Of a stretch of 64,000 nucleotides of DNA, positions 1 to 9,015 are shown piece after piece. Under the pieces are notes generated by a model that was not told where the DNA came from, did not search any database, and saw only the letters and a list, made by a program, of their open reading frames with translations. This stretch comes from Pseudomonadota bacterium (GTDB taxonomy: Bacteria; Pseudomonadota; Gammaproteobacteria; Burkholderiales; Chitinibacteraceae), in assembly GCA_026399755.1 (NCBI GenBank), contig JAPLQI010000032.1, positions 1 through 64,000 on the forward strand, written 5' to 3'. Positions within the stretch are counted from its first letter, which is position 1. The number at the start of each line of letters is the position of its first letter. Both the position numbers and the translations under genes were made by a program.

Positions 1-176
1 ATATTGTAATTATAAATCAGTGAGTTGCGATTGATTAAAGATGTTGCCGCATGCCTTGAATAAAGGCAAGCGGCTTAAGTTGATAGGATTGGGTGAAAAG
101 TGCCTTGGAAACTGTAGCAGTTATATTTAGATTACAAAGATATTTTTTTTTCTTCCTTTAGAATTAATTAATTTTG

Positions 177-725
177 TCATTGGTGTAATTTATTTAGGCG
201 ATACAAGCAGTGTTCTTGCAAGAAATGGCCCTCTGGCACTTTAGGGTGCATAAAAGTGTCGGCATCGCGCTGCATGCCTAGTTTTTGCATCACGGCCTGT
301 GAACGCAAATTAGGCAGGGCAGTAAATGACACGATCTCATCCAATTGCAGGGTATTAAAGCCAAAATCTAAAGCTGCTCGAGCAGCCTCGCTGGCGTAAC
401 CCTTACCCCAATGCTCAAAAGCCAGCCGCCAGCCTATTTCTACACAGGGGGAGCATGGCAGTTCGGGAAGCGGAATATGCAGGCCGGTAAAGCCAATAAA
501 CTGCTGCGTTTCTTTCAGCTCCAGCGCCCAAAGTCCCCAGCCACGTTTGGCAATTGGCTGTGTTAGCCGCTCTTGCATCACCAAGCTGGCCGCTGTATCT
601 ATAGGCCCAAGCAGATATTCCATCACGCGTGGATCGCTGCTCATTTGGGCGAAAGCTTCAGTATCCGACGCCCGCCATTGGCGTAAGCACAAGCGCTCGG
701 TGGATAGTTCGATGATTTTTGGCAT
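177..725 (-). CDS. GNAT family N-acetyltransferase (RimJ/RimL-like)
   Basis: This 182-residue protein looks like an acetyl-CoA dependent N-acetyltransferase of the RimJ/RimL type, which modifies N-termini or small amines in the cytoplasm. The start ELSTERLCLRQWRASD is the usual first strand and helix of the family. EIGWRLAFEHWGKGYASEA, near residues 95-115, matches motif A with the Q/RxxGxG/A acetyl-CoA loop, here WGKGYA. The later LPNLRSQAVMQKLGM is the typical N-x-x-S-x-x-V-x-x-K-x-G-M motif. The length is normal. The gene stands alone, facing the left edge and divergent from the RAYT gene. The acceptor substrate cannot be told from sequence. Family assignment is firm, function is open. Confidence 0.85.
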   Translation of the reverse strand: MPKIIELSTERLCLRQWRASDTEAFAQMSSDPRVMEYLLGPIDTAASLVMQERLTQPIAKRGWGLWALELKETQQFIGFTGLHIPLPELPCSPCVEIGWRLAFEHWGKGYASEAARAALDFGFNTLQLDEIVSFTALPNLRSQAVMQKLGMQRDADTFMHPKVPEGHFLQEHCLYRLNKLHQ

Positions 726-753
726 AGGATTAAATTTACATTGGTTTTGGATT

Positions 754-840
754 TTCGTAGGGTGTGCAAGTTGCTTTTCTTGCGCACCGCTCTTGTGACA
801 CTGCGGTGCGTAACGCCTACGGCGTTTTGCACCCTACGAA
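754..840. repeat. REP/BIME-like hairpin element, copy A
   Basis: An imperfect palindrome begins ttcgtagggtgtgcaa and ends ttgcaccctacgaa. It has an inner inverted pair, gcgcaccgc and gcggtgcgt. It lies directly upstream of the RAYT transposase gene. A near-identical element occurs at 11512-11590 and a half copy follows the transposase at about 1451-1509. The arrangement is what RAYT-associated REP sequences show. Confidence 0.8.
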
Positions 841-901
841 GGTGAAGTTATTTTGATGGTTTATGCTGATGGATAAATAGCCGCTTATATGGGGAAAGAA
901 A

Positions 902-1447
902 ATGCCCAATTACCGCCGATATCAAGCCATCAGTACCTGTTATTTTTTTACGATAGTGACACATCAGCGGCAGATGATTTTAACTGATGAATTGTTTCGC
1001 AATACTTTACGAAAAGCAATATTGAAAGTGCGCGCTCAATATCCTTTTAAGATCGATGCTTGGGTATTACTTCCCGATCATTTACATTGTATTTGGACTT
1101 TACCCGCTGGCGATACAAATTTTAGTTTGCGTTGGAATTGGATTAAAAGCTTTGTGACGCGTCATATTGCTGATAAATATCAGCGAGCTGATTTACTTTC
1201 TGATTCTCGGCTTCATCGTGGCGAATCAACGCTGTGGCAAAGGCGTTTTTGGGAGCATGCCATTTTGAGTGAGGCCGATTATATTGCGCATATGGAATAT
1301 GTGCATATCAATCCTTTAAAGCATGGATTGGTCGCTCAAGTTAAAGATTGGCCTTATTCAACATTTCATCGTTTAGTGCGCGAAGGGGTTTATCCGCCTG
1401 ATTGGGCGGGGAGTGGCGACGATGTTTTATTTGATTTTGATAAGTAG
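902..1447 (+). CDS. REP-associated tyrosine transposase (RAYT, Y1/TnpA-REP family)
   Basis: This 181-residue protein is a single-domain HUH-superfamily transposase related to IS200/IS605 TnpA. The N-terminal YRRYQAISTCYFFTIVT is the usual first strand. LPDHLHCIW near residue 57 carries the H-x-H metal-binding pair. HMEYVHINPLKHGLV near residues 130-145 carries the expected catalytic Tyr and the conserved NP-hydrophobic-HGL ending. RAYTs are domesticated: they normally move or process REP palindromes rather than themselves. Here the gene is bracketed by REP-like hairpins 62 bases upstream and a half copy just downstream. The reading frame is intact, so it may be active. Host targets are inferred from position only. 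Confidence 0.92.
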   Translation: MPNYRRYQAISTCYFFTIVTHQRQMILTDELFRNTLRKAILKVRAQYPFKIDAWVLLPDHLHCIWTLPAGDTNFSLRWNWIKSFVTRHIADKYQRADLLSDSRLHRGESTLWQRRFWEHAILSEADYIAHMEYVHINPLKHGLVAQVKDWPYSTFHRLVREGVYPPDWAGSGDDVLFDFDK

Positions 1448-1450
1448 TTT

Positions 1451-1509
1451 TTCTTGCTACACCATTTTGCCACGGTGCGTAACGCCTACGGCGTTTTGTA
1501 CCCTATGAA
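1451..1509. repeat. REP-like element, copy B (degraded or half unit)
   Basis: The segment retains cggtgcgtaacgcctacgg and a cgttttgtaccctatgaa end that match the right half of copies A and C. The left arm is degraded to ttcttgctacaccattttgcc. It starts a few bases after the RAYT stop codon. Confidence 0.7.
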
Positions 1510-1544
1510 AGTACGCCCAAGGCAAGGATGGTGGGCTTCCCCAT

Positions 1545-1577
1545 AAAAAAAGCCAGCCCTCATCAGGCTGGCTTTTG
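1545..1577 (-). terminator. Rho-independent terminator of purL
   Basis: Read on the minus strand, the stem ccagcc/ggctgg closes a short loop and is followed by a run of T after ggctggc. It lies about 20 bases past the purL stop codon. Confidence 0.85.
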
Positions 1578-1594
1578 CGTGGGCAGTGAAGCAA

Positions 1595-4500
1595 TTAGCC
1601 AACAAATTGACGTGCATTGCGGAACATACGCATCCATGCGCCGTCGTCGGTCCAATCGCTTGGGTGCCATGAGTTTTGCACGGTGCGGAATACGCGTTCT
1701 GGGTGCGGCATCATGATGCTGAAGCGGCCATCGGCGGTGGTGACACCGGCAATTCCCTGTGGGCTGCCGTTTGGATTAGCTGGATAAGCCTCGGTGGTTT
1801 TACCGTGGCTATCAACATAACGCATGGCGATTAAGGCTTTGTTAATATCGCCTTGCTGGCTGAAGTTGGCAAAGCCTTCGCCGTGCGATACCACTACAGG
1901 CATACGGCTGCCGGCCATTTCGCTGAAGAAGAGCGATGGAGATTTTGTCAGCTCAGCCATTACCAAGCGTGCTTCAAACTGCTCGCTTTGATTACGGGTG
2001 AATTTAGGCCAGTGTGCAGCACCGGGGATAATGCCGGAGAGATTCGCCATCATCTGGCAACCATTACACACGCCCAAACCAAAGGTGTCTGTGCGGCCAA
2101 AGAAGGCTTCAAATTGCGCGCGGGCCGATGCATTAAATAAGATCGATTTAGCCCAGCCTTCGCCTGCACCCAGAACATCGCCGTAGCTAAAGCCACCGCA
2201 AGCGGCCAAGCCTTGGAAATCTGCCAGTTGTACGCGGCCAGAAATCACATCGCTCATATGCACGTCAACGGCCGTAAAGCCTGCACGGGTAAAGGCCGCG
2301 GCCATTTCTACATGGCCATTCACGCCTTGCTCACGCAGCACGGCGATCTTAGGGCGAATACCGGTAGAGATATACGGCGCGGCGATGTCGATATTCTGAT
2401 CAAAGCTTAGCTTGGCGAATAAGCCTTTCTCGTGCTTATCGCTAAGGCGTGCATATTCCGCATCGGCACCGGCAGGATTATCCCGCAGGCGTTGAATGCG
2501 CCAGCTGGTTTCCGACCATGCTTTATGCAGATCAATGCGTGATTCTTCAAAGACCAAGCGATTACGCGCCTTGATTTTGAGCTTGTCGTCGTGGTTGGTG
2601 CTACCAATTACATGCAGCTCGGAGCGAATATCAACGTTCGCAAAGGCGGCAATCACGGCGGCAGTATCGGTGCGCTTCACTTGTAATACCGCGCCCAGCT
2701 CTTCGTTAAACAGCACGCCCATCACGCGGGCATTGGCATCACGAACCACGTCCTCAGCGGTGATTTCATCTTGCTGACGCTGGCGGCGACGACGCTCGAT
2801 ACACAGCTCGTCTACTTCCAAGGTCACGCCAACATGGCTGGCGAACATCATTTCAGAAATCGTGGCAAACAGGCCGCCATCAGAGCGGTCGTGGTATGCC
2901 AGCAATTTGCCTTCTGCATTGAGCTGCTGAACCGTAGCAAAGAAGGATTTAAGGTGCGGCACATTCACGATATCAGGCGCGCTATTACCAATCTGCTTAT
3001 AAACCTGCGCCAGTGCAGAGCCACCTAAGCGGCATTTGCCATCACCCAAGTCGATCAGAATCAGATCAGAATCAACGCCAGTTTGCAGCTCAGGGGTCAG
3101 CGTCTTGCGTACATCGGTGACCGGTGCAAAGGCAGAAATCACTAAGGACAGCGGCGCGACCACTTGCTTGGCGTCGCCTGCCTCATCCCAGACAGTCTTC
3201 ATTGATAATGAATCTTTACCGACCGGAATCGATACACCCAGCTCGCGGCAAAGCTCTAAGCCGACAGCTTGTACGGTGTCATAAAGATTAGCGTCTTCAC
3301 CTGCATGGCCAGCAGGGGCCATCCAGTTAGCAGAAAGCTTAACATCAGATAGCTGACGAATTGGCGCAGCGGCAATATTGGTCAGCGCTTCACCCACCGC
3401 CATACGGCCAGAAGCCGGGCCAGAAATCAGCGCCAGCGGCGTGCGCTCGCCCATCGCCATGGCTTCGCCTAAATAGCTATCGTAAGCCATGGCGGTCACG
3501 GCCACGTCAGCCACCGGTACTTGCCAAGGGCCAACCATTTGGTCGCGAGCGGTAAAGCCGCCCACGGTGCGATCGCCGATATTAATCAGGAAAGATTTAT
3601 CGGAAACGGAAGGCAAGCGCAATACGCGGTAAGCGGCTTCTTTCAGCTCCAAATCAGAAGCGTCAAAAACAGCCAGCTCAGGCGTAATACGGCTCACGTC
3701 GCGTGTCATTTTGGGTGGCTTGCCGAGTAAGACATTCATCGGCATATCGACAGGCTTGTTCTCGAAATGATCATCAGCCAAGACCAGATGCTTTTCGTCG
3801 GTAACACGGCCAACCACGGCAAACGGGCAACGCTCACGTTCGCAAATCGCTTCAAAAGCCAGCAAATCTTTAGGATCGATCGCCAATACATAACGCTCTT
3901 GGCTTTCGTTCGACCAGATTTCCTTAGGCGCCATGCCTTTTTCTTCGATATTGACTTTGCGTAGATTAAATACCGCGCCTTGGCCTGCATCATTCACCAG
4001 CTCTGGGAAGGCATTAGAAATACCACCCGCGCCTACATCGTGAATCGACAACACTGGGTTGTTTGCACCCAGCTGCCAGCAGCGATCAATCACTTCTTGC
4101 GCACGGCGTTGGATTTCTGGGTTGCCGCGCTGTACTGAATCGAAATCCAGATTGGCTGCATTATCCCCAGTTGCCATTGAGCTGGCCGCGCTGCCGCCCA
4201 TACCAATCAACATGCCGGGGCCGCCGATTTGGATGAGGAGCGAGCCATCAGGCAAGCCGTTTTTCTTAACGTGCAGGGCGCTGATATTGCCTAAACCACC
4301 GGCAATCATAATCGGCTTATGGTAGCCACGACGCTCGCCGTTCAGGTCTTCTTCAAAGGTGCGGAAGTAACCACAAATATTAGGGCGGCCAAATTCATTA
4401 TTAAATGCGGCAGCGCCAATCGGGCCTTCGATCATGATATCCAGCGCGCTGGCAATACGATCTGGCTTGCCGTAAGGCTGAGCTTCCCAAGGCTGCTCGG

Positions 4501-5545
4501 CCCCCGGAATGTTTAAGTTGGATACGGTAAATCCTGCCAAGCCAGCCTTAGGCTTAGAGCCACGGCCCGTTGCGCCTTCGTCGCGAATTTCACCACCCGA
4601 GCCGGTTGCGGCTCCGGCAAACGGCGAAATAGCTGTTGGGTGGTTATGCGTTTCCACCTTCATTAAAATATGCGTTTGTTCGGTGCTGAATGCGTATTCG
4701 GCGCTGCCTGCTTGTGGATAAAAGCGGCCGATTTCTGCGCCTTCAATCACCGAAGAGTTATCCGAATAAGCCACGACCGTGCCCGCTGGTGCCGCTTTAT
4801 GCGTTTCGCGAATCATGCCAAACAGGCTGTAATCTTGTTTCTCGCCATTGATAATAAAATCGGCGTTAAAAATCTTGTGGCGACAGTGCTCAGAATTAGC
4901 CTGCGCAAACATGGTCAGCTCAACGTCAGTGGGGTTACGGCCCAGCTTGTTGAAGTTTTCTACCAAGTAATCAATTTCATCATCGCTCAGTGCCAAGCCA
5001 AATTCGCTATTGGCTTTGACCAACGCGGTTTTGCCACCACCGAGGATATCGACAGTCAGAAAAGGCTTAGGCTCAAAGTGGCGGAATAAGTCACGGCCAG
5101 CCTCCAAGCTACTAAATACTTCTTCGGTCATTCTGTCGTGAATCAAGGGGAGAAGCAGGCTTTGTTCTGCTGCTGATAAGGGGCTGCCGCCTTCCTTGCT
5201 GGCGTAAATCACGACGCCGCGCTCAATACGTTGGATATTTTTCAAACCACAATGCTGAGCAATATCGGTGGCTTTCGACGACCAAGGAGAAATTGTCCCC
5301 AAGCGCGGCAATACCATAATCAGGCTACCGACGGCTAAGTCAGGCTGAGCGGGCTCGCCATAGTGCAGAATCTTGCTGAGGATGGAGTTTTCATCTTCCG
5401 TCAGCGCAGCGCTGGTTTCGGCAAAGTGCCAATACTCAGCATAAATCTGCGCGGAAATACCCTTAGCAGCGAGAGCGGCGGTCAGTTTTTCGACCCGGAA
5501 AGATGAAAGCGCGGTACCGCCGCGCAATTGGAGAACGTCAGCCAT
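1595..5545 (-). CDS. purL: Phosphoribosylformylglycinamidine synthase, large single-chain form
   Basis: PurL converts FGAR, glutamine and ATP to FGAM in purine synthesis. The protein has the full proteobacterial long-form layout: an N-terminal PurS-like domain ([15 protein letters not shown]), FGAM synthetase halves with [14 protein letters not shown] and [17 protein letters not shown], and a C-terminal class I glutaminase with the nucleophile in GVCNGCQMM and a His-Glu pair near PHPERVFR. I chose the ATG at 5545 (1316 residues). The track ORF starts at a GTG 87 bases earlier, but the added 29 residues have no counterpart in family members, which start as MxxxLRG. An Arg/Gln-rich insert ([11 protein letters not shown]) precedes [11 protein letters not shown]. 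It is monocistronic with its own terminator. Confidence 0.95.
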   Translation of the reverse strand: MADVLQLRGGTALSSFRVEKLTAALAAKGISAQIYAEYWHFAETSAALTEDENSILSKILHYGEPAQPDLAVGSLIMVLPRLGTISPWSSKATDIAQHCGLKNIQRIERGVVIYASKEGGSPLSAAEQSLLLPLIHDRMTEEVFSSLEAGRDLFRHFEPKPFLTVDILGGGKTALVKANSEFGLALSDDEIDYLVENFNKLGRNPTDVELTMFAQANSEHCRHKIFNADFIINGEKQDYSLFGMIRETHKAAPAGTVVAYSDNSSVIEGAEIGRFYPQAGSAEYAFSTEQTHILMKVETHNHPTAISPFAGAATGSGGEIRDEGATGRGSKPKAGLAGFTVSNLNIPGAEQPWEAQPYGKPDRIASALDIMIEGPIGAAAFNNEFGRPNICGYFRTFEEDLNGERRGYHKPIMIAGGLGNISALHVKKNGLPDGSLLIQIGGPGMLIGMGGSAASSMATGDNAANLDFDSVQRGNPEIQRRAQEVIDRCWQLGANNPVLSIHDVGAGGISNAFPELVNDAGQGAVFNLRKVNIEEKGMAPKEIWSNESQERYVLAIDPKDLLAFEAICERERCPFAVVGRVTDEKHLVLADDHFENKPVDMPMNVLLGKPPKMTRDVSRITPELAVFDASDLELKEAAYRVLRLPSVSDKSFLINIGDRTVGGFTARDQMVGPWQVPVADVAVTAMAYDSYLGEAMAMGERTPLALISGPASGRMAVGEALTNIAAAPIRQLSDVKLSANWMAPAGHAGEDANLYDTVQAVGLELCRELGVSIPVGKDSLSMKTVWDEAGDAKQVVAPLSLVISAFAPVTDVRKTLTPELQTGVDSDLILIDLGDGKCRLGGSALAQVYKQIGNSAPDIVNVPHLKSFFATVQQLNAEGKLLAYHDRSDGGLFATISEMMFASHVGVTLEVDELCIERRRRQRQQDEITAEDVVRDANARVMGVLFNEELGAVLQVKRTDTAAVIAAFANVDIRSELHVIGSTNHDDKLKIKARNRLVFEESRIDLHKAWSETSWRIQRLRDNPAGADAEYARLSDKHEKGLFAKLSFDQNIDIAAPYISTGIRPKIAVLREQGVNGHVEMAAAFTRAGFTAVDVHMSDVISGRVQLADFQGLAACGGFSYGDVLGAGEGWAKSILFNASARAQFEAFFGRTDTFGLGVCNGCQMMANLSGIIPGAAHWPKFTRNQSEQFEARLVMAELTKSPSLFFSEMAGSRMPVVVSHGEGFANFSQQGDINKALIAMRYVDSHGKTTEAYPANPNGSPQGIAGVTTADGRFSIMMPHPERVFRTVQNSWHPSDWTDDGAWMRMFRNARQFVG

Positions 5546-6099
5546 GTCTTTGATCTTTGATAGGTAAGCCTCGGGAAGTCGCAATGATACCCAAAAACGA
5601 CTCATTTCGCCTCGAATATCGGCAAAGTTCACGAACTATATGGGTGGTTTAGCAGGGCATGCTGACTTATGAAAGGAGTTTTCTTGGTTTTGCTTACTGT
5701 TAGTTTGGGGAAATATTTTAATATGCTTAAGCTGTTGTTGTGGCATAGATATGAAAGGCTGTTGATAGCGTCTTGAAAATTTAGGGATTTAACTTTCTGT
5801 ACGAATCAAAAATGCCAGATTGCTGCACGGTAAAATCAAAGGCTTATGAGTGCTTTATTTATAAAAAATTGATTGGTGCAGGGGTTGGAACATAATAATT
5901 AGAGCGTAAAAAGGGCAAAGTCATTCCGACTTTGCCCTTTTTGTTTGAAACTTAGGCGCTGATTAATTCACGTCACCAAACCCAATTAAACAGTGAGGGA
6001 TTAGCGAGTTAATTGTGCTTAAATTATTACTTTTATGAAAAATAGATATGATTACTTCAACCTACAGGGCCAGATCGACCCTACAGGAGATTTGCTTTC
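5546..6099. other. Intergenic region upstream of purL
   Basis: About 550 bases without a convincing gene. It must hold the purL promoter (minus strand), but no clear -35/-10 pair stands out. The only firm structure is the hairpin terminator at 5908-5942. Close to the receptor stop codon the octamer cctacagg occurs twice (around 6060-6085). Confidence 0.5.
5908..5942 (-). terminator. Strong bidirectional hairpin terminator
   Basis: A perfect 15-bp stem, aaaaagggcaaagtc against gactttgcccttttt, closes a 5-base loop. Poly-T follows on either strand. It lies about 160 bases past the TonB receptor stop and most likely ends that transcript. Confidence 0.9.
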
Positions 6100-8661
6100 T
6101 TAGAACGAGTACTTAACGCCAACTTGGTAAAAGGTGCCGCGTGCTGTATATAACGGAGCAAACCCAGGTGCAGAAAACGTTCCAGCGGCCACACCCGAGA
6201 ACTCAGGCATACGGTCAAATACGTTCTTCACCGCTGCATCAATCCTCAGATTTTTGATACCGGTGTAAGCCAGCGTCAGATCAACCTCGGAGTAACTAGC
6301 AACATGGGGAGCTTCTGGATCGTAGTTCGCCTTATCGTCCGGGCTGGCATTAACGTCTTGGAAGCTGGCCGTAGTACGCACAGCTGCCCCACCTGTCCAA
6401 CCGCCATGCTCTACATCGAAGCGGAAGGTATTACGCCATTGTGGCGAGCCATAGGTATCAACCCATTCTTCCATCGACCCCGTATCGTTTGATTTTTTCA
6501 AACTGACGTAATAGGTGTTGTTATTGCTGAAGGTGAATGTTGCTAGTGAAGTCGGAAAGCGCAGCTTCATATCGGTATCAATACCGACATTCTCTTGCTT
6601 GTTACGGTTTTTCTTCTTCTGCGTCATCATCCAGCCATACTCGGCGCTAGGGGCAATCTGACCTGCTTGCAGTGCTTCAAGGTATGTTTGATCAGAAATA
6701 ACATCATCTTTCTTGACCATCCACCAGTCCAGCGAGCCGCTAAATGGACCCGCCTCACCCACTATGCCTAGATTGATCGACTGACCTTTTTCGGGTTTCA
6801 GCTCAGCATTGCTACTTGTAGTGCGCTGACCATTAATGCCATTTTTCTTGCAATCAGCTAGATCGGCAGCATTCAGGTTTGGAATGTAATCACACTCTGC
6901 ATCTGTAAAGGTATGCGCGCCTTGTGATGGACCTTGATACAAATCCTGCAGCGTAGGCATGCGGAAGCTTTCGGAGTACGAAGCGCGAAACATCAGGTTT
7001 GAAATAGGCTGGAAACGTGCCGCCAAACGTGGTGAAACTTTGGAATGCCCCCCTTGGTAGCTGTCGTAACGCAATGCAGCTTGCAGCTCAAGCGATTCGA
7101 GAACCGGGGCAATAACTTCCCCAAAGATCGCTTTACCCGTGCGTGAGCCTTCGGTGACAACCTGCTTGATCGAACCATAAACTTGGTCGTTTTGCTGTAG
7201 CTGATCAGGAACGTCTGATAGCTTCTCATGCGTCAAGCTGGTGCCGACCGCAAATACAACTGCGCCACCGGCCAGTTTCAGACCCGTTTCACCGCTAATT
7301 TTGGTATCAAAAAACGCTTGTTCCAGTTTGGCTTCACGCTGAGACAAAATCTTCAGGCTATCAACCATCGATTGATTGTTGTTCATTGAAGTTGGATCAA
7401 TTTGCTGCTTAGCTAGCGCATCAAAGAACTTACCCTTATGCACCCCGCTATCACTATTTGTGTTACGGCTTACCCCATAACCCCCTGCTATGCTCCAGTC
7501 AAAATCAATAATTTGACCATCAACCCCGAGCACAACATGACTAAGCGTATTTTCTTTTTCCGAAATACGTCGCCCCGGCTGCATAAAACGACCGTTAAAG
7601 TAAACTTGCTTCGCTGGGTCGGTTGTCACCGCGCCAGTACTGTCGATCATCTGGCCATTTTTGTAATATGGCATGCCACCTGGTGCAGGGTGCCCTTCAA
7701 ATCGATCTTTGCTCTCTGTGTAGAGGTATTGAGCATAGGCCTGTGTCGTCTCGTTAAGTTTAACGCGACCGAGTAACATCAGGTTTTTGCGGTCAGCACC
7801 CGTACTTAATGTCAATACATCTTGGTTAAAGTCGTAAGCACACTGACCATTGCTCCTGAGTAACTCAGCTGGGCAGCCAGGTGCAACTTGCTGCCATTTT
7901 TTATTAATTAGAACATTGCCATAAGGAGACAAACCGCTACGAGAATCTTTGCCACCAAAACGGCGATAATCTGCTGTTTTTGAAATCTCTCGGTCTTTGG
8001 TATAAATCGGATCGCGTTTTAAAACATCAAACGATCCAAATACATTAAAGCCTTGCTCATCAAGGTCACCATAACCGCCCGTTATACCTGCTGTTTTTTC
8101 GGTGCCATCACCACGGCTGGATTGGCCAAATGAGCTGCGAATCTCACCGCCCTGATAATTTTTCTTGGTAATAAAGTTCACGACACCAGCGACTGCATCG
8201 GCGCCATAAATGGCAGAACCACCGTCCTTAAGTATGTCCACACGCTCGATGCCAGACATCGGTAGGGCGTTAATATCAAAAGATTCACCACCAGTCATCG
8301 CGTGCTTGGGCAAACGATGGCCATCCAGCAGGATCAAGGTATTACTACTGTCCAAGCCACGCATGCTGATAAATGCACTACCCGAAGCGGACGGATAGTT
8401 CGATTTTTGCTCGTAAGAATCATCAAAATCGAGGCTGGCCACGTTTTTAACGACTTCCTGTACCGTGGTTGCGGCTGTTTTTTCCAGCGCTTTACGGTTT
8501 AGTGTTTCTACTACGGCTGCACCCTCTTTCTGAATGCGCTTAATGCTTGAGCCCGTTACTTCAACACGTTGAACTTTGTTAGGAGCATCTTCTGCTGCAG
8601 CAATAGATACATAGCTGATGCTGGCAATTGCTAAGGTTAGTGCTTTTAAAGGGAATTTCAT
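6100..8661 (-). CDS. TonB-dependent outer membrane receptor
   Basis: This 853-residue protein is an outer membrane gated transporter. Residues 1-23 form a signal peptide ending SIAAA. A short TonB-box-like stretch (VQRVEVTGSSIKR) precedes a plug domain of about residues 45-165, with SMRGLDSSNTLILLDG and IERVDILKDGGSAIYGADAVAGVVNF. A 22-strand type barrel follows and ends in aromatic YSF, as expected for BAM-assembled proteins. The overall style (long plug, GSSIKR, DGHRLP) resembles the receptors that Gammaproteobacteria and Betaproteobacteria use for glycans or peptides rather than classic siderophore receptors. It is divergent from a GH20 hexosaminidase, so chitooligosaccharides are a plausible substrate. 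That is inference only. A gaggat ribosome site precedes the ATG. Confidence 0.9.
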   Translation of the reverse strand: MKFPLKALTLAIASISYVSIAAAEDAPNKVQRVEVTGSSIKRIQKEGAAVVETLNRKALEKTAATTVQEVVKNVASLDFDDSYEQKSNYPSASGSAFISMRGLDSSNTLILLDGHRLPKHAMTGGESFDINALPMSGIERVDILKDGGSAIYGADAVAGVVNFITKKNYQGGEIRSSFGQSSRGDGTEKTAGITGGYGDLDEQGFNVFGSFDVLKRDPIYTKDREISKTADYRRFGGKDSRSGLSPYGNVLINKKWQQVAPGCPAELLRSNGQCAYDFNQDVLTLSTGADRKNLMLLGRVKLNETTQAYAQYLYTESKDRFEGHPAPGGMPYYKNGQMIDSTGAVTTDPAKQVYFNGRFMQPGRRISEKENTLSHVVLGVDGQIIDFDWSIAGGYGVSRNTNSDSGVHKGKFFDALAKQQIDPTSMNNNQSMVDSLKILSQREAKLEQAFFDTKISGETGLKLAGGAVVFAVGTSLTHEKLSDVPDQLQQNDQVYGSIKQVVTEGSRTGKAIFGEVIAPVLESLELQAALRYDSYQGGHSKVSPRLAARFQPISNLMFRASYSESFRMPTLQDLYQGPSQGAHTFTDAECDYIPNLNAADLADCKKNGINGQRTTSSNAELKPEKGQSINLGIVGEAGPFSGSLDWWMVKKDDVISDQTYLEALQAGQIAPSAEYGWMMTQKKKNRNKQENVGIDTDMKLRFPTSLATFTFSNNNTYYVSLKKSNDTGSMEEWVDTYGSPQWRNTFRFDVEHGGWTGGAAVRTTASFQDVNASPDDKANYDPEAPHVASYSEVDLTLAYTGIKNLRIDAAVKNVFDRMPEFSGVAAGTFSAPGFAPLYTARGTFYQVGVKYSF

Positions 8662-9015
8662 CTTTGTGTATCCTCGGGTAGAACTTGTTTTTTTGATTGC
8701 GTGTGGCCGAAAAAAAGCACGTAACCCGATCGTAACAATTGCCTAGGTAATATTCCCGTATTAAACGTAAATATGTGTAGTTTGTTGCGCATCTATGACA
8801 CATAAGGCAATGAATCACCTTGATTTTGGCTAAAGGCTGCATGTGGGCTTGATTAACACAGGGGTGGGGTGAAATCAGGAGTCAGTGAATTGCGCAATAT
8901 GGGCAAAGTGCGTGGCTGGTTTCGCTAAGTGATTGACCCTACACTCGCCTTGCTCAATACGAGTGCGATGTTTCTTTAGCTAAATACATAAAATGATAAA
9001 AATGGAGCAGACCAG
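8662..9015. promoter_or_regulatory. Divergent control region between TonB receptor and GH20 genes
   Basis: This 354-base gap must contain promoters for both flanking genes. A 6-bp inverted repeat, cactcg and cgagtg separated by 12 bases (8942-8965), could be an operator; its position 50-75 bases before the GH20 start fits, but nothing proves it. A ggagca ribosome site precedes the GH20 ATG. I could not assign -35/-10 boxes with confidence. Confidence 0.4.

Noticed and set aside
1-176. Gene at the left edge
   Set aside because: No open frame of note, no recognisable motif and no clear terminator; nothing can be supported in these bases.
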